Below, piece by piece: positions 10,151-21,833 of a stretch of 64,000 nucleotides of DNA. This DNA comes from Vibrio cincinnatiensis DSM 19608 (GTDB lineage Bacteria > Pseudomonadota > Gammaproteobacteria > Enterobacterales > Vibrionaceae). The DNA is taken from positions 62,001 through 126,000 of the forward strand of contig NZ_FUXB01000011.1 of assembly GCF_900167345.1 (NCBI RefSeq), given 5' to 3'. A model generated the notes under the pieces. The model had not been told where the DNA came from, ran no database searches, and was given only the letters and a program-made list of their open reading frames with translations. Every line of letters starts with the position of its first letter. Within the stretch, counting starts at the first letter, position 1. The translations under genes were made by a program, and so were the position numbers.

Positions 10151-11143
10151 TTAATCTTCAGCGATAGACGCTGGTGGCCAGTTTTCTAGGCGCATGCCCA
10201 GAGACAAGCCACGTGATGCAAGCACGTCTTTAATCTCAGTAAGAGATTTCTTACCAAGGTTAGGCGTTTTCAGTAGCTCAACCTCAGTGCGCTGTACTAG
10301 ATCACCGATGTAGTGAATCGCTTCTGCTTTCAAACAGTTGGCAGAGCGAACTGTTAGTTCAAGATCGTCTACAGGACGCAGTAGGATCGGATCGAATTCA
10401 GGCTTCTCTTCCTTCTCCTCAGGAACACGTACATCACGAAGATCTACGAATGCATCCAATTGTTCAGCAAGAATTGTTGCTGCACGACGGATAGCTTCCT
10501 CAGGTTCCAGAGTACCGTTCGTTTCCATATCGATAACGAGTTTGTCTAAGTCAGTACGTTGCTCAACACGAGCAGCATCAACAGAGTAGGCAATTTTGTC
10601 TACAGGGCTGAATGTTGCGTCGACCAGCAAACGACCAATAGGACGTTCATCTTCTTCGGTATGAATACGAGCAGAAGCAGGAACATAACCACGACCACGT
10701 TCCACTTTAATACGCATAGCGATTTCAGCGTTGTCACTGGTTAAGTGACAGATAACGTGTTCTGGGTTTACGATCTCTACATCACCATCATGGGTGATGT
10801 CACCTGCAACCACAGGGCCCGAGCCTGATTTGTTTAATGTAATGAACACTTCATCTTTATTCTCGCCTAAGCGAACTGCCAGCCCTTTCAGGTTAAGGAG
10901 TATCTCTAGGATATCTTCCTGAACGCCTTCTTTAGTGCTGTACTCATGAAGTACGCCTTCAATTTCTACCTCTGTTACGGCACAACCCGGCATAGAAGAT
11001 AGAAGAATTCGGCGAAGTGCATTACCAAGAGTATGGCCGAAACCACGCTCTAATGGCTCAAGAGTTACTTTTGCGTGTGTCGTGCTAATCTGTTCGATAT
11101 CAACAAGACGTGGCTTAAGAAATTCTGTTACAGAACCCTGCAT
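10151..11143 (-). CDS. rpoA: RNA polymerase subunit alpha
   Basis: The 330-aa alpha subunit: an N-terminal assembly domain (about 1-235), a flexible linker ([13 protein letters not shown]) and a C-terminal domain (about 250-330) that contacts UP elements and activators such as CRP. The C-terminal helix-hairpin-helix [19 protein letters not shown] is intact. It lies between rpsD and rplQ in the alpha operon with 24- and 20-nt gaps. Same length class as the E. coli protein (329 aa). Confidence 0.99.
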   Translation of the reverse strand: MQGSVTEFLKPRLVDIEQISTTHAKVTLEPLERGFGHTLGNALRRILLSSMPGCAVTEVEIEGVLHEYSTKEGVQEDILEILLNLKGLAVRLGENKDEVFITLNKSGSGPVVAGDITHDGDVEIVNPEHVICHLTSDNAEIAMRIKVERGRGYVPASARIHTEEDERPIGRLLVDATFSPVDKIAYSVDAARVEQRTDLDKLVIDMETNGTLEPEEAIRRAATILAEQLDAFVDLRDVRVPEEKEEKPEFDPILLRPVDDLELTVRSANCLKAEAIHYIGDLVQRTEVELLKTPNLGKKSLTEIKDVLASRGLSLGMRLENWPPASIAED

Positions 11144-11167
11144 TGTGTCCTCTCTTTAGTTTAAACC

Positions 11168-11788
11168 TTACTTAGAGTAAAGCTCGACGATCAATTGTTC
11201 GTTGATGTCAGCTGATAGATCAGAACGTTCAGGCAAACGCTTGAATGTACCTTCCATCTGGCTTGCATCTACTTCAATCCAAGTTGGTTTTTCGCGTTGT
11301 TCTGCAACTTCTAGAGCTGCTTTGATGCGAGATTGCTTTTTCGCTTTCTCACGGATTGCAACAACGTCATTAGCCGCAACATTGAAAGAAGGTACGTTTA
11401 CAACGTTACCGTTTACTAGGATAGCTTTGTGGCTAACCAATTGACGTGCTTCTGCGCGAGTTGCGCCAAAGCCCATACGGTAAACAACATTGTCTAGACG
11501 ACCTTCAAGAAGCATAAGTAGGTTCTCACCTGTGTTGCCTTTTAGGCGAGCTGCTTCTTTGTAATAGTTACGGAATTGCTTTTCTAGAACGCCATAGATA
11601 CGACGAACTTTTTGCTTCTCACGAAGCTGAACGCCATATTCAGATAGACGACCGCGACGAGCGCCGTGTACACCTGGTGCGTTATCGATTTTACACTTGG
11701 TATCAATCGCACGAACGCCTGACTTAAGGAACAAGTCAGTACCTTCGCGGCGGCTAAGCTTCAGCTTAGGACCCAAATATCTTGCCAT
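11168..11788 (-). CDS. rpsD: 30S ribosomal protein S4
   Basis: S4 (206 aa) nucleates 30S assembly by binding 16S rRNA. It also represses the alpha operon by binding the leader ahead of rpsM; that leader structure is visible at 12573-12660. The S4 RNA-binding domain ([23 protein letters not shown], about residues 97-119) is present. It is the zinc-free form. Third gene of the alpha operon, 27 nt after rpsK. Confidence 0.99.
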   Translation of the reverse strand: MARYLGPKLKLSRREGTDLFLKSGVRAIDTKCKIDNAPGVHGARRGRLSEYGVQLREKQKVRRIYGVLEKQFRNYYKEAARLKGNTGENLLMLLEGRLDNVVYRMGFGATRAEARQLVSHKAILVNGNVVNVPSFNVAANDVVAIREKAKKQSRIKAALEVAEQREKPTWIEVDASQMEGTFKRLPERSDLSADINEQLIVELYSK

Positions 11789-11815
11789 GATCTTTCTCCA
11801 ATGTTCCCAGAAACG

Positions 11816-12211
<396 letters not shown>

Positions 12212-12224
12212 CTACCCTTCCCGA

Positions 12225-12581
12225 CTATTTCTTGATCGGCTTACGCGGACCCTTACGGGTGCGAGCATTGGTTTTAGTACGCTGTCCACGTAGTGGTAGA
12301 CTGCGACGATGACGAAGACCACGGTAACAGCCAAGGTCCATTAGACGCTTGATGTTCATGGAAACTTCACGACGAAGATCACCCTCTACAGTGTACTTAG
12401 CTACACCATCACGCAGTTGATCGATCTGCTCTTCAGTTAGTTCACTGATCTTAACACTTTCAGCAATACCCACATCGGCTAGGATAGCTTTTGAGCGGGT
12501 TTTACCAATACCGTAAATCGCAGTCAGAGCGATTACAGCATGTTTTTGATCAGGAATGTTAATGCCTGCTATACGGGCCAC
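12225..12581 (-). CDS. rpsM: 30S ribosomal protein S13, GTG start
   Basis: S13 (118 aa) contacts the P-site tRNA and bridges the subunits. It starts with GTG, as in E. coli. Codons 2-3 (GCCCGT) pair with an upstream loop to form the S4-responsive pseudoknot, so the start region is both coding and regulatory. An AGGAG box lies 8 nt upstream. It heads the alpha operon, 148 nt after rpmJ. The C-terminal [17 protein letters not shown] is typical. Confidence 0.99.
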   Translation of the reverse strand: MARIAGINIPDQKHAVIALTAIYGIGKTRSKAILADVGIAESVKISELTEEQIDQLRDGVAKYTVEGDLRREVSMNIKRLMDLGCYRGLRHRRSLPLRGQRTKTNARTRKGPRKPIKK

Positions 12582-12660
12582 TATGCACTCCTAGTACTTT
12601 CTATAAAGAATTATCCGCAGCAAAGCCCGTCGAGGATACGCTGCGGGATACTACTTCTTT
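12573..12660 (-). promoter_or_regulatory. Alpha-operon leader: S4-binding pseudoknot over the rpsM start
   Basis: Read on the minus strand, CCGCAGC (12640-12646) pairs with GCTGCGG (12615-12621). The loop holds ACGGGC (12625-12630), which is complementary to GCCCGT at rpsM codons 2-3 (12573-12578). This gives the pseudoknot topology known for the E. coli alpha operon, where S4 binding traps the ribosome at the GTG start. The GGAGTGCATAGTGGCCCGT block around the start also matches the E. coli sequence as I remember it. The structure is seen directly; S4 control is inferred from the known system. Confidence 0.88.
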
Positions 12661-12729
12661 TGCACGCAAAAGGTAGGCCGAGGAATATACTCGACCAACC
12701 TTTAATTTTCAAGTAAAAATTTCTGCTTA

Positions 12730-12843
12730 TTAGCCTTGGCGCTGCTTGTGCTTTGGCTCACTGCAAATCACGCGAACGACACCGTTACGCTTGATAACTT
12801 TACAGTTACGGCAGATTTTTTTAACGGAAGCACGAACTTTCAT
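12730..12843 (-). CDS. rpmJ: 50S ribosomal protein L36 (zinc-binding form)
   Basis: A 37-aa protein, [20 protein letters not shown] onwards, ending EPKHKQRQG. Cys11, Cys14, Cys27 and His33 form the zinc site of the C+ type of L36, so this copy needs zinc. It lies 39 nt after secY as the last gene of the spc operon. Its small size makes it easy to miss, but sequence and place are unambiguous. Confidence 0.97.
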
Positions 12844-12882
12844 TGCTAAACTCCGTAAATCTAACTTAAATGGCAGCCGTCA

Positions 12883-14217
12883 TTAACGGCCATAACCTTT
12901 TAAATTTGCCTTTTTCAACACAGAGTCATATTGATTTGACATCAAATGAGTCTGTACCTGTGCCATAAAGTCCATGATTACCACAACGACAATCAGTAAT
13001 GATGTACCGCCAAAGTAGAAACGTACGTTCCATGCGACCATCATGAACTCAGGGATCAGACAGATAAAAGTAATGTATAACGCACCGGCTAAGGTTAAAC
13101 GTGTCATCACTTTATCAATATATTTTGCCGTCTGCTCACCTGGGCGGATACCGGGTACGAATGCACCAGACTTCTTCAGGTTATCTGCTGTTTCTCGCGG
13201 ATTGAAGACCAACGCTGTATAGAAGAAACAGAAGAAAATAATTGCTGCTGCATAAAGCATTACATACAGCGGTTGACCAGGGCTTAGAGCAAGAGAGACA
13301 TCAGTTAACCAACCAAGTCTACTGCTCTCACCATTTTGACCAAACCACTGAGCGAGTGTTCCAGGGAACAAAATAATACTCGATGCGAAGATTGCAGGAA
13401 TGACCCCAGCCATATTGATTTTCAATGGCAAATGGGTACTTTGTGCTGCAAAAACTTTACGACCTTGTTGACGTTTAGCGTAGTTAACAACGATACGACG
13501 CTGACCACGTTCCATGAAAACAACGAAATAAATAACAGCAAAAGCTAACACTGCAATTAACAGCAGAAGAAGCACATGCAGTTCACCTTGACGCGCTTGC
13601 TCGATCGTTTGTCCGATTGCCGAAGGCAAACCAGCAACAATACCTGCAAAAATGAGAATAGAAATACCATTCCCAATTCCTCGCTCTGTAATTTGTTCAC
13701 CTAACCACATTAAGAACATAGTACCGGTTACTAAACTCACGGTTGCAATCAGGGTAAACATGGTTTGGTCAATAACAACCAGATTGTTGACCATGTTTGG
13801 TAAGCCTGTTGCTATACCTATCGCTTGGAATGTTGCAAGTACAAGCGTGCCGTAGCGTGTATATTGGCTGATCTTACGACGGCCTGCTTCACCCTCTTTC
13901 TTGAGCTCGGCTAACGCTGGATGAACTACAGTCAACAACTGAACAACAATCGATGCCGAAATATACGGCATGATGCCCAGTGCGAATATAGATGCACGCT
14001 CAAGAGCACCACCAGAGAACATATTAAACATTTCAATGATGGTGCCTTTTTGCTGTTCGAACAAATCGGCAAGTACAGCAGCGTCAATACCAGGAATCGG
14101 CACAAAAGAGCCTGCTCGGAATACTAAAAGTGCACCAATTACGAATAATAAGCGCGACTTTAGCTCACCTAAGCCGCTCTGAGCACTACGAAAATCTTGT
14201 CCTGGTTTCTTAGCCAT
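12883..14217 (-). CDS. secY: Protein translocase subunit SecY
   Basis: SecY (444 aa) forms the protein-conducting channel of the inner membrane together with SecE and SecG. Ten hydrophobic segments fit the SecY topology; the plug region after TM1, the cytoplasmic loop with [11 protein letters not shown] and the [11 protein letters not shown] segment are all visible. It lies 20 nt after rplO and 39 nt before rpmJ in the spc operon. Confidence 0.99.
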   Translation of the reverse strand: MAKKPGQDFRSAQSGLGELKSRLLFVIGALLVFRAGSFVPIPGIDAAVLADLFEQQKGTIIEMFNMFSGGALERASIFALGIMPYISASIVVQLLTVVHPALAELKKEGEAGRRKISQYTRYGTLVLATFQAIGIATGLPNMVNNLVVIDQTMFTLIATVSLVTGTMFLMWLGEQITERGIGNGISILIFAGIVAGLPSAIGQTIEQARQGELHVLLLLLIAVLAFAVIYFVVFMERGQRRIVVNYAKRQQGRKVFAAQSTHLPLKINMAGVIPAIFASSIILFPGTLAQWFGQNGESSRLGWLTDVSLALSPGQPLYVMLYAAAIIFFCFFYTALVFNPRETADNLKKSGAFVPGIRPGEQTAKYIDKVMTRLTLAGALYITFICLIPEFMMVAWNVRFYFGGTSLLIVVVVIMDFMAQVQTHLMSNQYDSVLKKANLKGYGR

Positions 14218-14237
14218 CTGTACCTCAATCCTCGAGA

Positions 14238-14672
14238 TTATTCCTCGATTTTACCGCCTGCAGCTTCGATTGCAGCTTTAGCGCCTTTAGTCACGCGTAG
14301 ACCTTTTACAGTCACTGCTTTGTTGATCTCGCCAGAAAGTACTACTTTCACGAACTCGATGTTTTTAGTCACAACGTTCGCTGCTTTCAAGCTGTTAAGA
14401 TCAACGACGTCACCAGTTACTTTCGCTAGCTCAGCTAGACGAACTTCAGCTGTCACTAGGCTCTTACGAGAAGTGAAACCAAATTTAGGTAGACGTTGTT
14501 TTAATGGCATTTGACCGCCTTCAAAACCTGGACGAACACTGCCGCCAGAACGTGACTTTTGACCTTTGTGACCACGGCCACCTGTTTTACCAAGGCCAGA
14601 ACCGATACCACGACCTAAACGCTTCTTAGAAGGTTTAGAACCCGCAGCCGGTGATAGAGTATTCAAAAACAT
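14238..14672 (-). CDS. rplO: 50S ribosomal protein L15
   Basis: L15 (144 aa) starts [20 protein letters not shown] with the glycine-rich extension [19 protein letters not shown] that threads into 23S rRNA. It is a late assembly protein of the 50S subunit. Position 5 nt after rpmD and 20 nt before secY follows the standard spc order. Confidence 0.98.
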   Translation of the reverse strand: MFLNTLSPAAGSKPSKKRLGRGIGSGLGKTGGRGHKGQKSRSGGSVRPGFEGGQMPLKQRLPKFGFTSRKSLVTAEVRLAELAKVTGDVVDLNSLKAANVVTKNIEFVKVVLSGEINKAVTVKGLRVTKGAKAAIEAAGGKIEE

Positions 14673-14677
14673 TATGA

Positions 14678-14854
14678 TTACTCCTCAACTTTAACCATGT
14701 AGTGAACCTTGTTGATCATACCGCGTACACACGCTGTATCTTCAAGTTCCACTGTATGGTTGATTTTACGAAGACCTAAACCACGCAAAGTAGCTTTATG
14801 CTTTGGCAGGCGACCAATTGAGCTTTTAGTTTGAGTTACTTTAATAGTTGCCAT
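14678..14854 (-). CDS. rpmD: 50S ribosomal protein L30
   Basis: A 58-aa L30, [20 protein letters not shown] onwards, with the family core [16 protein letters not shown] at residues 22-37. The start ATG is 6 nt after the rpsE stop, and the end is 5 nt before the rplO start. I read it directly from the sequence because it is shorter than many ORF cut-offs. Confidence 0.97.
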   Translation of the reverse strand: MATIKVTQTKSSIGRLPKHKATLRGLGLRKINHTVELEDTACVRGMINKVHYMVKVEE

Positions 14855-14860
14855 GTGTTC

Positions 14861-15364
14861 TTACTCCGAAATCGCTTCAACAGTTAGACCACGTTTAGCT
14901 GCAACCATTTCAGGTGACTTAACATCTACTAAAGCGTCGATCGTTGCACGAACGATGTTGATAGGGTTTGTTGAACCGTATGCTTTAGATAGAACGTTAT
15001 GTACACCAGCAACTTCAAGTACTGAACGCATCGCACCACCGGCGATAACACCTGTACCTTCTGCAGCTGGCTGCATGTAAACTTTAGAGCCCGAGTGGCG
15101 ACCTTTCACTGGGTGGTGAAGAGTGCCTTCGTTAAGCGCGATAGTAACCATGTTACGACGTGCTTTTTCCATTGCTTTTTGAATCGCAGCAGGTACTTCA
15201 CGAGCTTTGCCGTAACCGAAACCTACACGACCATTACCGTCACCAACCACAGTTAGTGCAGTGAAGCTCATGATTCGACCACCTTTAACCGTTTTAGAAA
15301 CACGGTTAACAGCGATTAATTTTTCTTGCAAATCATTCGCTTGAACTTGTTGTTCTTTAGCCAT
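14861..15364 (-). CDS. rpsE: 30S ribosomal protein S5
   Basis: S5 (167 aa) helps decoding accuracy and mRNA unwinding at the entry channel. The N-terminal double-stranded-RNA-binding fold ([19 protein letters not shown] near residues 16-34) and the C-terminal [19 protein letters not shown] near 109-127 are intact. It lies 14 nt after rplR. Confidence 0.98.
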   Translation of the reverse strand: MAKEQQVQANDLQEKLIAVNRVSKTVKGGRIMSFTALTVVGDGNGRVGFGYGKAREVPAAIQKAMEKARRNMVTIALNEGTLHHPVKGRHSGSKVYMQPAAEGTGVIAGGAMRSVLEVAGVHNVLSKAYGSTNPINIVRATIDALVDVKSPEMVAAKRGLTVEAISE

Positions 15365-15378
15365 CTTCCAACCCTACC

Positions 15379-15732
15379 TTAGAATTTCAGACCAGCTTCG
15401 CGCGCAGACTCTGCTAACGCGGCTACTCGACCGTGGTATTGGAAACCAGAACGATCAAATGCAACTGACGATACGCCTTTTTCTAGCGCACGCTCAGCAA
15501 CAGCTTTACCTACTGCTTTTGCTGCATCGATGTTACCAGTATTCTTCACTTGCTCACGGATCGCTTTTTCTACAGTAGAAGCTGCGGCGATAACCTCAGA
15601 GCCATTAGCTGCAATCACTTGAGCGTACACGTGACGAGGAGTACGGTGTACTACTAGGCGAGTTGCACCCAGTTCTGCAATCTTACGACGTGCACGTGTA
15701 GCACGACGGATGCGAGATGCTTTCTTATCCAT
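15379..15732 (-). CDS. rplR: 50S ribosomal protein L18
   Basis: L18 (117 aa) binds 5S rRNA with L5 and L25 and docks it on the central protuberance. Visible family features are the basic N-terminus ([17 protein letters not shown]), [15 protein letters not shown], and the C-terminal [17 protein letters not shown]. It follows rplF after 9 nt. Confidence 0.98.
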   Translation of the reverse strand: MDKKASRIRRATRARRKIAELGATRLVVHRTPRHVYAQVIAANGSEVIAAASTVEKAIREQVKNTGNIDAAKAVGKAVAERALEKGVSSVAFDRSGFQYHGRVAALAESAREAGLKF

Positions 15733-15741
15733 AGTGTTACC

Positions 15742-16275
15742 TTACTTCTTCTTAGCTTCTTTAGTACGCACATTTTCATCTGCGTAACGAATACCTTTGC
15801 CTTTATAAGGCTCAGGCGCGCGGTAAGAACGAATGTCAGCCGCAACCTGACCTACTTCTTGCTTATCGCAACCAGTTAGGACAATTTCAGTTTGGCTTGG
15901 ACATTCGGCTTTAACACCCGCTGGCAACTCGTGCTCAACTGGGTGAGAGAAGCCTAGAGTTAGACCGACCGCATTGCCTTTAATAGCAGCACGATAACCT
16001 ACACCCTTAAGAACGAGCTTCTTAGTAAAGCCTTCAGTAACACCAACAACCATGTTGTTCACTAGAGCGCGAGCAGTACCTGCTTGAGCCCAAGCGTTTG
16101 CGATACCCTCACGAGGACCGAACGTTAGGTTGTTTTCTTCCTGTGCGATCACTACGCCATTGTGAATAACGCGAGTTAATTCACCTTTAGCGCCTTTAAT
16201 AGTGATCTCTTGGCCGTTTAGTTTCACCTCTACGCCAGCTGGAATAGCGACAGGTGCTTTAGCAACACGAGACAT
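15742..16275 (-). CDS. rplF: 50S ribosomal protein L6
   Basis: L6 (177 aa), built from two repeated folds, lies near the sarcin-ricin loop and the factor-binding site. It begins [17 protein letters not shown] and ends with the signature [17 protein letters not shown]. It lies 17 nt after rpsH and 9 nt before rplR in the spc order. Confidence 0.98.
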   Translation of the reverse strand: MSRVAKAPVAIPAGVEVKLNGQEITIKGAKGELTRVIHNGVVIAQEENNLTFGPREGIANAWAQAGTARALVNNMVVGVTEGFTKKLVLKGVGYRAAIKGNAVGLTLGFSHPVEHELPAGVKAECPSQTEIVLTGCDKQEVGQVAADIRSYRAPEPYKGKGIRYADENVRTKEAKKK

Positions 16276-16292
16276 GTTCTACTCCTATTAAA

Positions 16293-16685
16293 TTAAGCTA
16301 CGTAGCAAATGATTTCACCGCCAAGGCCTGCTTTACGAGCAGCGCGGTCTGACATCAGACCCTTGGAAGTAGAAATAACAGCAATACCAAGACCGCCCAT
16401 CACTGATGGAAGCTCGTCTTTCTTCTTATAGACACGAAGACCTGGACGAGAAACGCGTTTGATTTGCTCAATTACTGGTTTTGCTTGGAAATACTTAAGC
16501 GTAATTTCCAGCTCTGGTTTCACTTCGCCTTCAACAGCGAAGTCTGCGATGTAACCTTCAGCTTTAAGTAGTGCAGCAATTGCAACTTTAAGCTTTGAAG
16601 AAGGCATTTTTACAGCAACTTTATTTGCTGCCTGACCGTTACGAACACGGGTCAGCATATCCGAAATCGGATCTTGCATGCTCAT
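16293..16685 (-). CDS. rpsH: 30S ribosomal protein S8
   Basis: S8 (130 aa) binds the central domain of 16S rRNA. In E. coli it also represses the spc operon by binding mRNA near the rplE start; I did not work out that site here. [18 protein letters not shown] and the C-terminal [20 protein letters not shown] are characteristic. It lies 29 nt after rpsN. Confidence 0.98.
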   Translation of the reverse strand: MSMQDPISDMLTRVRNGQAANKVAVKMPSSKLKVAIAALLKAEGYIADFAVEGEVKPELEITLKYFQAKPVIEQIKRVSRPGLRVYKKKDELPSVMGGLGIAVISTSKGLMSDRAARKAGLGGEIICYVA

Positions 16686-16714
16686 AGACTTTACTCCAAA
16701 TGATTAAGTGGCAA

Positions 16715-17020
16715 TTACCAGCTAGCCTTACGAAGTCCAGGAATCTCGCCTTTCATGCAAGCTTCACGAACTTTGATACGGCTTAGACCGAATTTACGTA
16801 GGTAACCGTGTGGGCGACCAGTTTGGTTGCAACGGTTGCGCTGACGTGATGCACTTGAATCACGTGGAAGAGTTTGCAGTTTAAGAACCGCATTCCAACG
16901 ATCTTCTTCTGATGCGTTTACATCGCTGATGATAGCTTTAAGCGCGGCACGCTTTTCTGCGTACTGAACTACGAGCTTGGCACGTTTAACTTCACGTGCT
17001 TTCATTGATTGTTTAGCCAT
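16715..17020 (-). CDS. rpsN: 30S ribosomal protein S14 (zinc-free form)
   Basis: S14 (101 aa) of the long, C-minus type: it lacks the CXXC zinc knuckles of the short form and so does not need zinc. The motif [20 protein letters not shown] sits near residues 59-78 and the protein ends PGLRKASW. It lies 17 nt after rplE. Confidence 0.98.
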   Translation of the reverse strand: MAKQSMKAREVKRAKLVVQYAEKRAALKAIISDVNASEEDRWNAVLKLQTLPRDSSASRQRNRCNQTGRPHGYLRKFGLSRIKVREACMKGEIPGLRKASW

Positions 17021-17037
17021 AACAGTAACCCTTCACC

Positions 17038-17577
17038 TTACTTACGGAATGGGAAGTTAAAGGCAGCCAGCAGAGCACGGCCTTCCTCATCGTTTGCAGC
17101 AGTAGTCGTGATAGTGATATCAAGACCGCGCACACGATCGACTTTATCGTAGTCGATTTCCGGAAAGATGATTTGCTCGCGAACGCCCATGCTGTAGTTA
17201 CCGCGTCCGTCAAAAGACTTAGCGCTAACACCGCGGAAATCGCGTACACGTGGTAGAGCGATAGAAATCAAACGCTCTAAGAAATCCCACATGCGTTCGC
17301 CACGCAAGGTTACTTTACAACCAATTGGGTAGCCTTCACGGATTTTGAAACCAGCAACAGATTTGCGTGCTTTAGTGATAAGTGGCTTTTGACCAGAGAT
17401 GATCGCCATATCAGAAGCTGCATTTTCTAGTAGTTTCTTATCGTTGATAGCTTCACCAACGCCCATATTGAGGGTGATTTTCTCAATTCTAGGGACTTGC
17501 ATGACGCTTGTGTAACCGAACTGTTTGGCCAGTTCAGCGACTACAGACGACTTGTAGTAATCATGCAGTTTCGCCAT
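17038..17577 (-). CDS. rplE: 50S ribosomal protein L5
   Basis: L5 (179 aa) binds 5S rRNA and contacts S13 in the inter-subunit bridge. I place the start at MAKLHDYYK (17577); the open frame continues 58 residues further but only into rplX in another frame. Family segments [17 protein letters not shown] and [17 protein letters not shown] are intact. It lies 22 nt after rplX. Confidence 0.98.
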   Translation of the reverse strand: MAKLHDYYKSSVVAELAKQFGYTSVMQVPRIEKITLNMGVGEAINDKKLLENAASDMAIISGQKPLITKARKSVAGFKIREGYPIGCKVTLRGERMWDFLERLISIALPRVRDFRGVSAKSFDGRGNYSMGVREQIIFPEIDYDKVDRVRGLDITITTTAANDEEGRALLAAFNFPFRK

Positions 17578-17599
17578 AGTAGAACTCCAAATTACTCTA

Positions 17600-17917
17600 T
17601 TAGTTAGAAACGATTTCGCCGTTAGATTTGAAGAAACGAACTTTTTTGCCGTCTTCAAAACGGAAACCGATACGGTCCGCTTTACCAGTTGCTGCGTTAA
17701 AGATTGCAACGTTAGAAGCATCAATTGCTGCTTCTTGTTCAACGATGCCACCTTGTTGACCTAGAGCCGGAACTGGCTTTTGGTGTTTCTTAACAAGGTT
17801 GATACCTTCAACGATAACTTTACCGGTTGCGAGAACCTTAGTTACTTTACCTTTCTTGCCTTTGTCTTTCCCAGCAAGAACGATCACTTCGTCATTACGA
17901 CGGATTTTAGCTGCCAT
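17600..17917 (-). CDS. rplX: 50S ribosomal protein L24
   Basis: L24 (105 aa) is one of the two assembly initiators of the 50S subunit. It starts [20 protein letters not shown] with the KOW motif ([17 protein letters not shown], residues 9-25). It lies 13 nt after rplN. Confidence 0.98.
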   Translation of the reverse strand: MAAKIRRNDEVIVLAGKDKGKKGKVTKVLATGKVIVEGINLVKKHQKPVPALGQQGGIVEQEAAIDASNVAIFNAATGKADRIGFRFEDGKKVRFFKSNGEIVSN

Positions 17918-17930
17918 TGTTTGCCGCTCC

Positions 17931-18302
17931 TTACAGAACTTCAGGTGCTAGTGACACAATCTTCATGAATTTCGCGTTACGAAGTTCACGAGTCACTGGA
18001 CCAAAGATACGTGTACCGATTGGTTGCTCGGTATTGTTGTTAAGCAATACGCAAGCATTTCGGTCGAAGCGAATGACAGAACCGTCTGGACGACGTACGC
18101 CTTTACGGGTGCGAACTACCACTGCCTTCAATACATCACCTTTTTTTACTTTACCGCGAGGAATTGCTTCTTTCACAGTAACTTTGATGATGTCGCCCAC
18201 ATGGGCGTAACGACGGTGAGAGCCACCCAGAACCTTAATACACATTACGCTGCGAGCGCCTGAGTTATCAGCTGCGTCCAGCATACTTTGCATTTGGATC
18301 AT
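17931..18302 (-). CDS. rplN: 50S ribosomal protein L14
   Basis: L14 (123 aa), [20 protein letters not shown] onwards, lies at the subunit interface and binds the silencing factor RsfS. It is the first gene of the spc operon: a terminator closes the S10 operon upstream, and an E. coli-like spc promoter lies at 18374-18403. Confidence 0.98.
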   Translation of the reverse strand: MIQMQSMLDAADNSGARSVMCIKVLGGSHRRYAHVGDIIKVTVKEAIPRGKVKKGDVLKAVVVRTRKGVRRPDGSVIRFDRNACVLLNNNTEQPIGTRIFGPVTRELRNAKFMKIVSLAPEVL

Positions 18303-18373
18303 GTTAGTGCTCCGCTAAATATTAAAAAAACTAGACCCATCTCGGGTCGGGCTGCCTCTTTAAAGGGACGCGA

Positions 18374-18403
18374 ATTGTACCACCCTTTTTTGTGGTTGGG
18401 TAG
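18374..18403 (-). promoter_or_regulatory. spc operon promoter
   Basis: On the minus strand CTACCC (18398-18403), an 18-nt spacer and the -10 box TACAAT (18374-18379) precede rplN by about 70 nt. The same CTACCC-18-TATAAT layout occurs in the E. coli spc promoter as I recall it. The -35 is far from consensus, so the call rests on position and similarity. Confidence 0.65.
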
Positions 18404-18404
18404 T

Positions 18405-18440
18405 CAAAAAACAAGCGGCCCCAAAAATAATTGGGGCCGC
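18405..18440 (-). terminator. S10 operon terminator between rpsQ and rplN
   Basis: A perfect 10-bp stem (GCGGCCCCAA / TTGGGGCCGC, 6-nt loop) followed on the minus strand by TTGTTTTTT. It lies 22 nt past the rpsQ stop and divides the S10 from the spc operon. Confidence 0.9.
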
Positions 18441-18462
18441 TGTATTCGCATCAAAAGCTCAA

Positions 18463-18907
<445 letters not shown>

Positions 18908-18908
<1 letters not shown>

Positions 18909-19318
18909 CACATCACCTGCTTAGTTACAAATGTAGTCTTGAATGGCAGTTTACGTGCCGCTAGGCGGAACGCTTCACGAGCCAATTCTTCAGGTACACC
19001 ATCAACTTCGTACATCACCTTGCCAGGTTGGATTTGGGCTACCCAGTACTCAACGTTACCTTTACCCTTACCTTGACGAACTTCAAGTGGTTTTTCTGTG
19101 ATTGGTTTGTCTGGGAACACACGGATCCAGATTTTACCTTGACGCTTAATATGACGCGTCATCGCACGACGTGCCGCTTCGATTTGACGAGCAGTTAGAC
19201 GACCACGGCCTACAGCTTTCAAACCAAAGGTGCCGAAGCTGACTTCAGTACCTTTTGCTAGGCCACGGTTACGACCTGTATGAACCTTGCGGAACTTAGT
19301 ACGTTTAGGTTGTAGCAT
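18908..19318 (-). CDS. rplP: 50S ribosomal protein L16
   Basis: L16 (136 aa) is a late 50S assembly protein near the A- and P-site tRNA elbows. [19 protein letters not shown] at the start and the [17 protein letters not shown] segment near 81-97 identify it; the latter includes the arginine-rich region whose Arg81 is hydroxylated in E. coli. It lies 11 nt after rpsC. Confidence 0.98.
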
Positions 19319-19329
19319 CTGTCTACTCC

Positions 19330-20028
19330 TTACTTACGGCCTTTACGCTGCTTCTTAGGCTTGTCAGCCTTTGGCTCTACTGCGTTAGCAGCTGGCATAC
19401 CGCCTAGAATCTCACCTTTGAAGATCCAAACTTTAACGCCGATTACACCATAAGTGGTGTGAGCCGAAGAAGTTGCGTAATCAATGTCAGCACGAAGAGT
19501 GTGTAGAGGCACACGGCCTTCACGATACCACTCAGAACGTGCAATTTCAGCACCGCCTAGACGGCCACTTACTTCCACTTTGATACCTTTAGCGCCTAGG
19601 CGCATTGCGTTTTGTACTGCGCGCTTCATCGCACGACGGAACATAACGCGACGCTCTAGTTGAGACGCGATGCTATCAGCCACTAATTGACCGTCTAGCT
19701 CAGGTTTACGTACCTCAGAAATATTGATCTGAGCGGGTACACCTGCAATTTTAGCTACAGCTGCGCGTAGCTTCTCAACGTCTTCACCTTTTTTACCGAT
19801 AACCACGCCTGGACGAGCAGTGTGAATAGTCACACGGATACTCTTAGCAGGACGCTCGATAACGATGCGTGATAAAGACGCTTTTGCCAATTCCTTAGTA
19901 AGGTATTGACGTACCTTGAAGTCGCCGTCTAGGTTGTCAGCGAAATCTTTGGTATTAGCAAACCATGTAGCATTCCAAGGCTTAACGATGCCTAAACGAA
20001 TACCATTTGGATGTACTTTCTGACCCAT
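19330..20028 (-). CDS. rpsC: 30S ribosomal protein S3
   Basis: S3 (232 aa) forms the mRNA entry channel with S4 and S5. The KH domain motif [14 protein letters not shown] (about residues 75-88) and the C-terminal segment [20 protein letters not shown] are present, followed by a basic tail. It lies 19 nt after rplV. Confidence 0.99.
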   Translation of the reverse strand: MGQKVHPNGIRLGIVKPWNATWFANTKDFADNLDGDFKVRQYLTKELAKASLSRIVIERPAKSIRVTIHTARPGVVIGKKGEDVEKLRAAVAKIAGVPAQINISEVRKPELDGQLVADSIASQLERRVMFRRAMKRAVQNAMRLGAKGIKVEVSGRLGGAEIARSEWYREGRVPLHTLRADIDYATSSAHTTYGVIGVKVWIFKGEILGGMPAANAVEPKADKPKKQRKGRK

Positions 20029-20047
20029 TGCTTACTCTCCTAGTCTC

Positions 20048-20380
20048 TTAGCGATCTGCGACAACCACAGTAATGTGGCTTGAACGCTTCAAGATACGGT
20101 CCGCACGGCCTTTAGCACGAGGCATAATACGCTTCATGATTGGGCCCTCATCTACGAAGATTTTAGCGACACATAGATCGTCGATGTCAGCACCTTCGTT
20201 GTGCTCCGCGTTAGCGATTGCTGACTCAAGAACTTTCTTGATCAGTTCAGCCGCTTTTTTGTTGCTGAACGTTAGAAGTTCTAGAGCTTGGTCTACTGAC
20301 TTACCACGAATTTGATCTGCAACTAAGCGAGCTTTCTGAGGCGAAATGCGAGCAAAGTTATGTTTAGCGAATGCTTCCAT
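20048..20380 (-). CDS. rplV: 50S ribosomal protein L22
   Basis: L22 (110 aa) extends a beta-hairpin into the exit tunnel. Two ATG codons stand in tandem (20383 and 20380). The AAGGAG box is only 3 nt from the first and 6 nt from the second, so I use 20380 ([15 protein letters not shown]), which also gives the E. coli length. The signature [20 protein letters not shown] is intact. Confidence 0.97.
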   Translation of the reverse strand: MEAFAKHNFARISPQKARLVADQIRGKSVDQALELLTFSNKKAAELIKKVLESAIANAEHNEGADIDDLCVAKIFVDEGPIMKRIMPRAKGRADRILKRSSHITVVVADR

Positions 20381-20390
20381 CATCTACTCC

Positions 20391-20672
<282 letters not shown>

Positions 20673-20689
20673 TTATCCTCTTAAATAGA

Positions 20690-21514
20690 TTACTTAGTGC
20701 GACGACGTACGATGTACTTGTCGGTGCGTTTGTTTTTACGGGTCTTGAAGCCTTTCGTTGGCATACCCCATGGAGATACTGGATGACGGCCACCAGAAGT
20801 ACGACCTTCACCACCACCATGTGGGTGATCAACTGGGTTCATTACCACACCGCGAACGGTAGGACGAACACCACGCCAACGGCTAGCACCCGCTTTACCT
20901 AGTTCACGCAGCATGTGCTCAGCATTGCCAACTTCACCGATTGTTGCACGGCCTTCAGCAAGTACTTTGCGCGTTTCACCAGAGCGTAGACGGATAGTAA
21001 CATAAGCACCATCACGCGCTACAAGTTGTGCATAAGCGCCCGCAGAACGAGCGATTTGCGCACCTTTACCTGGAGTCAATTCAACGTTATGAATCGTTGA
21101 ACCTACTGGGATATTACGCATTGGCAAAGCATTACCTGCTTTGATTGGCGCATCAACACCAGACTGGATAACATCTCCAGCTTTGATGCCTTTAGGTGCA
21201 ATGATGTAACGACGCTCACCGTCTGCATATAGAACTAGAGCAATATTTGCGCTACGGTTTGGATCGTATTCTAGACGCTCAACTTTCGCTGGGATACCGT
21301 CTTTAGTACGTTTGAAATCAATCAAACGATAGTGTTGTTTGTGACCACCACCGATGTGACGTACTGTGATACGACCGTTGTTATTACGACCACCATTCTT
21401 AGAATTTTTCTCTAGAAGAGGGGCGTAAGGCTTACCCTTGTGTAGGTCAGCGTTAACAACTTTAACAACGTGACGACGACCAGCCGAAGTCGGCTTACAT
21501 TTAACAATAGCCAT
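20690..21514 (-). CDS. rplB: 50S ribosomal protein L2
   Basis: L2 (274 aa) is needed for subunit joining and peptidyl transferase activity. The conserved tip [18 protein letters not shown], with the histidine implicated in activity, lies near residues 222-239. Length and N-terminus ([19 protein letters not shown]) are standard. It lies 16 nt after rplW. Confidence 0.99.
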   Translation of the reverse strand: MAIVKCKPTSAGRRHVVKVVNADLHKGKPYAPLLEKNSKNGGRNNNGRITVRHIGGGHKQHYRLIDFKRTKDGIPAKVERLEYDPNRSANIALVLYADGERRYIIAPKGIKAGDVIQSGVDAPIKAGNALPMRNIPVGSTIHNVELTPGKGAQIARSAGAYAQLVARDGAYVTIRLRSGETRKVLAEGRATIGEVGNAEHMLRELGKAGASRWRGVRPTVRGVVMNPVDHPHGGGEGRTSGGRHPVSPWGMPTKGFKTRKNKRTDKYIVRRRTK

Positions 21515-21530
21515 TTTTCAACTACTCCTG

Positions 21531-21833
21531 TTATTCCGCGCCGCCAACAAAGTCAAGATCTTGACCTTCTTTCAAAGTAACGTACGCTTTCTTCACGTCT
21601 GAACGACGGCCTTGGCGTAGACCTTGACGCTTGGTCTTACCCTTAAGAATAAGAGTATTTACAGACTTAACTTCAACTTCAAATAGCTTTTCTACAGCTG
21701 CTTTGATCTCTTTTTTAGTGGCATCTTTTGCTACTTTAAAAACGATAGTGTTCGCTTTTTCAGCAGCCATGGTTGCTTTTTCAGAGATGTGCGGTGCACG
21801 TAGAACTTTTAGTAGACGCTCTTCACGGATCAT
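21531..21833 (-). CDS. rplW: 50S ribosomal protein L23
   Basis: L23 (100 aa) is the main docking site for trigger factor and SRP at the tunnel exit; the [16 protein letters not shown] segment lies near residues 11-26. The start overlaps the rplD stop by 4 nt (ATGA), giving translational coupling. Confidence 0.98.
   Translation of the reverse strand: MIREERLLKVLRAPHISEKATMAAEKANTIVFKVAKDATKKEIKAAVEKLFEVEVKSVNTLILKGKTKRQGLRQGRRSDVKKAYVTLKEGQDLDFVGGAE

Noticed and set aside
17578..17751. A longer N-terminus for ribosomal protein L5
   Set aside because: The extra 58 codons overlap rplX in another frame, and the standard L5 start MAKLHDYYK has the right spacing to the upstream gene.
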